NCBI GenBank assembly: GCA_001986395.2
Contig: MQVO02000014.1
Span: 434,001 to 498,000, forward strand
Direction of reading: 5' to 3'
Origin: Irpex lacteus
Taxonomy: Eukaryota > Basidiomycota > Agaricomycetes > Polyporales > Irpicaceae
Length of the DNA: 64,000 nucleotides
Both the position numbers and the translations under genes were made by a program. Positions 57,342 to 64,000 of this stretch are shown piece by piece (position 1 is the first letter of the stretch; the number at the start of each line of letters is the position of its first letter). The notes under the pieces are model-generated. The model did not search any database, was not told where the DNA came from, and worked only from the letters and a program-made list of their open reading frames with translations.

Positions 57342-59297
57342 TCACCACGGATATCTCTCCAAATCACAATCAGTATTGTGCATCTCGATGCCCTCCATCT
57401 CGACGAAGGCCCGTTGAGGCTGAACAATATTCTGATAGAAGGTTGAAAGCCTGTGTAAGTAGAGGTCAGGGTTATAGAGGGAAATGGTGGACTGACCTTG
57501 TAATTTACGTGTGAGCTGAAGACTAGAGAAAGGAGAGTCAAGAAAGAAGATCAGCTCGCAAAAGTTAACATTGCACAACATCCTCCGGTTACTTACTAGG
57601 CGAGGTCCCCTCGGATTCTGTCCAATCCGACCTGGAGCGCGATATCGGTTTGAGTCTGGAGAGCTGTGCGGTCCATGCGACGCGAGAGTTGAGCGAGGAC
57701 ATAAGGGAGTTTGTGTAGAGTTTTGAGAGTGGGAGGTTGAATATTAGGTGAAGGCCAGCCGGCTGTGATGGTTGAGTGCAGAATATCGGTGAAGAACAGG
57801 AGAAGGAAGGAGTATATTGTTTGAGCGGAGTAGAAAGGTATACTGAATGAGTTAAAACTTACAGTGACGAGGAAGAGAATGAGGTCTATGATCGCACAGA
57901 CGGTGGTGATCATTCCTGTCTGCACTGTCACTGCTCAGTTAAAGGCGGAGAAGAGAACCAGATGGATGTCAGTGAGTTAGAGATGGATAAAGGAACACAC
58001 GCACGTCGGATAATCCTGTTGACGACGTCGTCTGTTCCTGTCAACCCCGTCTTGTGCTTCTTCTACAAGCGTACATCGACACGAGAGGATAGAAAGTCAG
58101 TCAGTGGGTCGGACGAACGATTCACACGGCTTGGAATGAACTCACCAAATTCCAAACAAGAGACAAAGTGATGAACATATCCGCTGCCGCAGAACAAGCA
58201 AGCCAAATTATGACGACGACTTCAAACTTCTGGAAGTGAACGAACTCGGGGATGCTAGCATTGACGGACAATTAGTGGTGGCCCGCAGCGTAGATACCAG
58301 AGTATGTCCTTACATTCTGCACGCAATGGACGTTGCGATGCCTCCCACTGTCAACGTAAGTTGAGCAGATCAGATGTAGCAGTGGCGCAACCGCAAACTT
58401 GAATGAATATACTCACGACATTGGCATACCGAGCAAGACGCAATGCAGGCAACCAGAAGCCAACTTTGAGAGAGAACTTTGACTCTCCAGGCGAAGAACA
58501 GCTGAACCATACATGCGATGATCGCCTGTTCACATAGATGGTCATTCAGTTCCCATTAAGATCATGTAGGTATATAGGGCTTAGCACGACTTACCGTTAA
58601 CGCAGGATCTGTCGATTTGTGGTAACAACAGAAGCAAGCGAAGCAGTGAGTCACCTGCACCACTGGTGATACTACAGTCAAGGACATACCTGTTGAGAAC
58701 ACTATGATCACGCCATAGGTGGGGTCAGACATGTTTAGACATCGGATCGACGTATTCAAGGTAGACTTACCCCATGAAGCATATGTCAATGCGTGTTCAT
58801 CGCCTGATGAAAGTGAATCGTAATATGTTGGTGCTCTAGCCTGCTGGTACAAGTAGAGAGATTCATACGTACCAAAGTTGTTGACTAGGGGAATATAAAC
58901 AAAAGAGATGTCGAAAGCGCTATTGAGTGTATCGCAGATGAATAGCATGGTGACCTGGAGTCGGAGACATTTAAGAATGGTCAATGTCCATACTACGTGG
59001 AGTTAAAGCGAGAGACTCACGAACAACTTGATCCATAGCTTGTCCCTGGTGGCGTACACAATCAGTCACGGTAAGCCGAAATGAGGCTACTAAGTTTAAT
59101 CACAGAACAGCTCACTTTCTGAAAATGTCGAAGTACATATATGTCTGCGTGATCATGATTCCATAGAGTAGGACATTGAACACCATTCCTATGAATATCG
59201 GCCCATATCTGTATACCGTGTTTTGTTTGTCAACTATTCTGAGCATCTCTGTTACAAATTCTGAGTCCACTCACGTCACAGTAGCCGGAGAACTCAT
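57342..59297 (-). CDS. DUF6534 family membrane protein, copy B (15 exons)
   Basis: Exons: 59297-59275, 59208-59116, 59045-59021, 58954-58873, 58803-58771, 58701-58690, 58608-58595, 58525-58417, 58347-58314, 58254-58146, 58062-58005, 57930-57863, 57762-57597, 57522-57497 and 57431-57342, giving 313 aa. Hydrophobic segments and motifs parallel copy A: YGPIFIGMVFNVLLYGIMITQTYMYF (core YGPIFIGMVFNVLLYG), DKLWIKLF, QLFFAWRVKVLSQSW, IIWLACSAAADMFITLSLVW, RIIRLTVQTGMITTV, LIFNLPLSKLYTNSLMSSLN. The tail AFVEMEGIEMHNTD matches copy A's VFVDVDTIEMHDID and fixes the last two introns. The first eleven exons have exactly the lengths of those in copy A. Function unknown; expanded family in Agaricomycetes. 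Confidence 0.87.
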
Positions 59298-62200
59298 CTT
59301 TCATTCCTTCCCTATCTGCGAGGTATGACTGCGATCCACGAGGTGCGACTGTGAGACGATCGAGGTGAAGGTCACAAAAGGCGATGGGTGTACCAACAGC
59401 CTTTCTTATATCGTCGCAAACGAGGAAGTTAAGCAGAGCCTTCCATTCACCCAACACCTATTCGGAGTTGGGGAGTGACAGTCGACAATTTGGGCCAGAT
59501 TGGCGACCCTGGCCGCTTGAGTTGACGGTAGTACACAGCTGGAGTTGGATCTACATCTAGAAACGCTCTGATGAGAATCACACATGCATGATGCACCCTT
59601 GACGATTACCGGCAACGAACGTCCCTGGGAGATGCCCAAGACCGGGCTGCCCAGCTGTACATAGCTGGTCGGCATATGTTGGCAGGCGAGCTATGCTCCA
59701 TGCTCTGAACGAAATGCGACGGACTCGGAGTCTCAAGAGCGCTTGATGAAAAGAAAATGTGAAAATGGCCGTAGATCGTGACTGGTACGCTCTAAGGCCG
59801 GTTCCTCATCTGGAGCGCCATTCACCTACATAGGATGAGCAGCGCGTTGAGAATGGTATGGTTTGTACTCACATCACAGTGCATAACAAATTGCAGCGAT
59901 TGGTCTCAGTACCAACGCGCAGAGCCTGAGCACTAGCGTGTCTGCCAATATGAATTTTTCGCCGGCAACCTTCCTAAGAGCCCAGATGCTGGAAGTTGGG
60001 ATATCTGTTCCACCCTGCCAAGAGTGAGGATGCTTCATAAGTGGAGGAATGGTGCAGTACTATGGGTAAAGATAGCTGACAAGCAGAAGGTGCGACTCGG
60101 TGAGGCTCTTCGAGTGGGGCTGCCAGTGCCTATTGCTTAATGTAGTGCAATACGTATGATGTCCTGCAATGGTTTTGGTATTCTGAGCATAAGCGTAAGC
60201 GATTGACTCAACTTACTGGACTTCGAATTCTCGACTGGCTGACGCCATTGTCTTATCGATCATCCCCTATACGTAGCTATCTCTGCTGGCTGGTATCTGG
60301 TAAGCTCAATCAAGCCACACAAAGCCAAAACAGAGAACGTGTACACTAAAACGCACCCCGCTTGGTCGAGTCTGTTATTTTACGTAGTCCCTGTCGATCA
60401 CTGTGCTGTGTAAGCTATGAAATTCAGTACGACTGGATGCATGGAAGAACAACCCACCTTGCACCGTGACGAGCCCACGATAGACTTCTGTCGCTGTGTT
60501 GAAGCTTGGCGACTTCCACCACCACCACCTCTAAGCAGATCGAAGTTGTAGCTCCATGTCCAAGCCATTCATATCGAGCTCTACTCGCTTCCGTTCGTAG
60601 AAGTTGATATCCAGTCTTCGGTGTTTTGGAGTCCGAGTCAGGATCGTATGTTGCGTCAACTTGTTCGGATTGCTGCATCAACTTACAGGAAACCGACAAC
60701 ACCAGTTTACTTGTCCGGGTCACCATCGAGTCCACACGTTTACACCAACAAGCGTCATACCACCATGTCGAGCGATTTTGGGTTTCCGCTGAGTGACATG
60801 CCAGACGACCGTCGCGCCCACGTTCGAAGACCATCAGCGTCCACTCACAAACTCGGGATACAGCAGGTTCTCACCCACCAAACTTCGTGAGATTCCGGCA
60901 GAGAACCCAAACCAATTTGCCAAGTGTGTCCCAGTTGCTCGATACATACAACAATGGCAGAACCTGTACGCTGACTGCCTCATATCATTTATGGACGGCC
61001 GGTGGATGTTCTTTTATAGATCTGTTACGCAATGCACAATGAAAATAATCAAAGAACATAGAGCAGTAAATTGCGAAGGTACTCACGATCATTTCAAGTG
61101 GTGTAGGTTTTACGTGCGTTCCTGCGTGCGATACGACGTAACGTGAGATTAGTGGCATTGCAATGTCGTGATGTGTAAGTGTCTTACTAGGATGTGTTGT
61201 TGATAACGTCAATTCAACAGATGATAGAGGTGGGGTGACGGATTATAAGCTTCAAAAAATGGAAGACGGCCAGGTGCGTTATTCTATATCGACGTAACAA
61301 TGTTCGGTGGATCGGTTTAGGTCGACCATATCTGTCAGTTAGAGTGCAATCTGATGTGAATAAGTATCAATACCAGGGTCTCTTGTAAATTAATCGCACT
61401 CATCAATGAAGCTAGATATTCGTCGTCACCAGCCAACCTCAGGCTTTCTAACTCCAACTTTGGTCACAAGTGAGAGCTGGAGATTGGAATCTGGATATTT
61501 GAAGCGTTGACGATAAGATGGCGAAAGTAGCATATGATGCAGATTTGGTGCTGTAGTGGATCGTTTGAAGCTCGTTTAAGGCTTCACAAACTGAGAAACA
61601 CTGCTGTGATCATCACAGGTAGGATGAGTAGTCGACGACGTACAGATTGAAGAGCATTTCGTTAGATTCAAATTTGGAATCCAATATCTCCCCTATTAGT
61701 AGTAAATATTGACGCCACTCGACGACCCCTCCACAACTGGGACCTAACTAGAGTCAATATCAGAGCAGGAGGCTAGCAAGCATTATTAGCCTCATTTTCA
61801 CCGATGGTCGTCCTTCGGGGCTCCACTCCAACAGTGCGTTCCTGAACTCCGAGCTAGTAGGTCTTCCTCGATCGAAGAGTCTCCGTAGCCTCGTGGAGTC
61901 TTGTGATAGAAAATGTTCGGAGGACGACTTGTGGTGCTGTAATAAAGGACATTGCTCATTAGTATCGAGGTTAATACAAAAGTTATCATTAGTGAGTACA
62001 CACATACATATTAGCATCACACACAGGTCGCAGGCCGTAGACTCCTTGCCGAAGTCCATACGAAGGACCAGCATAAGTCGTCTCCCGTCGATCAGGCACG
62101 CCTCTGCGTGTCATAGACCTAGAATCATATGTCAAAGTTCATTAGAGCTACTTGGCCGGTAGCAATCAATACGAGGTATACAAACAACCTTTCCTCGAGT

Positions 62201-64000
62201 GGGAAAACCCCGCAGGCACGGGGACGAGCCGTGGGGTATTCTCACACCAGGATGGCTCGTGGGTACGGTTCCTAGTAGGGCGTAGAGAATGGGCTGTATA
62301 AGAGTCATGACGCGTGGGTATTGCGCCGGGGATCCATGCAGTCAAAGCATTGAAGCCTGGTAGGACGATCAGTGTTGGGTACGAGAGAGAGAACGAACAT
62401 GGGGACGTATAGGATATTTTACTGCTTTATCGTACCAATAACATCCTATGAATGATGACCACAGTGCAGGCCGAGTAACTTGTACAGCCGGGAACTCTCC
62501 CTCGAGCACGCACGACAACGTATCTTCGTCACGGTCCTAGTTAGCTTTGTATGCATACGAACCTATAACATTTGTACAGCACTCCCGATCCTCTGAGGTA
62601 TAACTTGAAGGTCGGGTATACGGTGCCGAAACGCACTTACGGACCTTGTGGGCCACTCAGCCGCGGGAGTGGTAGGAAGTACATCTACATATTAATAGGG
62701 AAGGTGTGGGGAGATCCCGGACTGCGATAGGGCTAACTCAGAGCCGACTGTTTTTTCGGGTTCAGCGAACATGGGCATGCGGTTATTTACAAAGGCTACG
62801 AACCTCTCAAATTTGATATCTGTTGAATTGTGCGCAGGGTTGTAAGCTGCCTCGCTGTATACCCACAAATATCACTACCGTCGCGTCTCTGCTTGAACGT
62901 GAACAGTGGAACTTTGAATCTGGGAGCAAACACATTTGCGACTTTGATGCAATTTGAGCCGTTTGACCTAAGTTACCCCGAGATGAAATGTAGCCGGGAC
63001 GAAACCGCACAACGTGGTGAACGTGGCCACACAGTTCAAACTCTAAACTTCCTGAAGGTTCTTGCAGTTAGTTGACTCGGACCTGCTTAACCGGAGTGGC
63101 CATGTGCTACTGGTACAACGGTGTCAGTAGCACGAATTCAAGTAGAGTATAAGAGTGAGTTGACGGTGGGAAGTCACCGTGAACGAAAGAATGGGAAGCT
63201 GACTTACGGCCTGGACCAACACTCTCATCAGTATACAGTACCGTGCCGAAGTTCTGTATATGCAGCCATGGGAAAATGGAAAGGAGAGCCATAGAGAGTC
63301 GCAGCGGACCAACCAGGCACACCAGGTACCCGACGGTGCGCTGCGAGCCTCGTGGGCTTGTTTCGTGGCGATTTTACTCGCCCGACTCGGGGACCGGAAA
63401 TTCTACAAAGAGAAAATTCTTCAGCTGTGTCGTAAACTATGACATAATGCATTTCTGTCGGTAAGTTCACCATGATCATGATGCTCGAAGCTAGGCACCG
63501 GAGGCCCATAAATCTGATAAAGTAAAAGCTGTAAAACTCACCGCACTGCAGTGTACAGGTACACGACAATTTTCGATCTCGATCGTAAAGTGGTTGGTTT
63601 TCAACGTCAACTTGGACTGCTATATCGAGGAGAAGTACGCAGAGATCTCGTCCGCGGAAGCAGATTCCTCAGATTATTTCTTGTTCCGGGGGTGCGCGCC
63701 TGCATGTCCCGACGCCGTCTCTCTCGCTCCAAAAATTGATATTCCCTCGAGCAGCCTCGAGCTCATTCCGTGGCTAACGTCAAGGACGGCTCCCCGCGGC
63801 CTCATATGACAGTGGACCGTATGTTTTCATATGTTTTATTCTGAATTGGTATGTCGTATGTTTTGTCTCCAACTCCAGCGGCGAAGTGGGGCGGGGACGA
63901 GCAGTCCGGGGAGGGAAGGGAGAGATCAGTGATGAAAGCGGAGGTGTGCGAGCGAGATGTCAACTGTTTTGCCTGGAAATAGGAGGAATTGGATCATGGA
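59298..64000. other. Gene-poor right end, no assignable gene
   Basis: I could not build a convincing gene in this 4.7 kb. There are exon-like scraps. On the minus strand, an ATG at 60248 begins MASASREFEVQ and ends at a good donor GTAAGT, and about 59990-59880 can be read as ALRKVAGEKFILADTLVLRL; I could not join them. On the plus strand 63594-63809 has a fairly protein-like frame (CYIEEKYAEISSAEADSSDYF) without a known motif. Minus-strand donor-like GTGAGT or GTAAGT sequences recur at 59872, 63202 and 63541. This could be one or two multi-exon genes that I cannot resolve, or decayed copies of such genes. Confidence 0.4.

Noticed and set aside
63551..63739. C-terminus of an A1 aspartic protease (YTTIFDLDRKVVGF)
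   Set aside because: The short string resembles the end of such proteases, but no DTG/DSG or flap region can be found upstream on this strand and the frame runs on for 40 unrelated residues.

Overview
The window looks like nuclear DNA of a wood-decaying basidiomycete (Agaricomycetes). The genes are broken by many 48-80 nt GT-AG introns. There is a GH7 cellobiohydrolase with a cellulose-binding module, and there are basidiomycete-type DUF6533/DUF6534 membrane proteins, a basidiomycete BTB protein and a zinc-cluster transcription factor. The species cannot be named from the sequence alone. Exon coordinates in the entries were worked out by hand from splice signals, reading phase and family motifs; every complete model closes in frame unless stated.

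Left part (1-12 kb): the 3' end of a BTB-like gene, then a complete Ty1/copia LTR retrotransposon (506-5808) with identical LTRs, a 5-bp target duplication and an intact 1458-aa polyprotein. After it come a secreted cellobiohydrolase gene (minus strand) and a tandem pair of short-chain dehydrogenase/reductase genes (minus strand) duplicated together with their flanks.

Middle part (12-45.5 kb): a dense run of housekeeping and regulatory genes. These are a Cdc7-type kinase, an intron-containing tRNA-Arg, a membrane-anchored ubiquitin protease, an 84-aa small-protein gene, a DNAJC28/DUF1992 protein, a PPIL4/Rct1-type cyclophilin, a TPR-J (DNAJC7-like) co-chaperone with a one-base frameshift, a DUF6533 membrane protein, a BTB protein, delta-1-pyrroline-5-carboxylate dehydrogenase, U5 snRNP 40 kDa WD40 protein, an unknown 686-aa protein, a Cys-rich/AT-hook protein, a DUF6534 membrane protein and an RBM42-like RNA-binding protein. 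Several belong to splicing (PPIL4, SNRNP40, RBM42), protein folding or ubiquitin turnover, but I see no operon-like functional unit.

Right part (45.6-64 kb): a complete hAT DNA transposon (45613-49244) with an exact 8-bp target duplication and a seven-exon transposase, inserted between RBM42 and ribosomal protein L5. It is followed by RPL5, a Zn(II)2Cys6 transcription factor head-to-head with Mediator subunit MED17, and a second DUF6534 gene whose first eleven exons have the same lengths as those of the first one. The last 4.7 kb is gene-poor and I could not assign a gene in it.

I found no CRISPR, rRNA, plasmid or phage feature and no convincing new multi-gene system. The most interesting items are the two young, apparently intact transposons of different classes, the half-tRNA-type primer site, the rigid exon architecture of the DUF6534 pair, the SDR duplication lacking the usual catalytic lysine, and the frameshifted co-chaperone.
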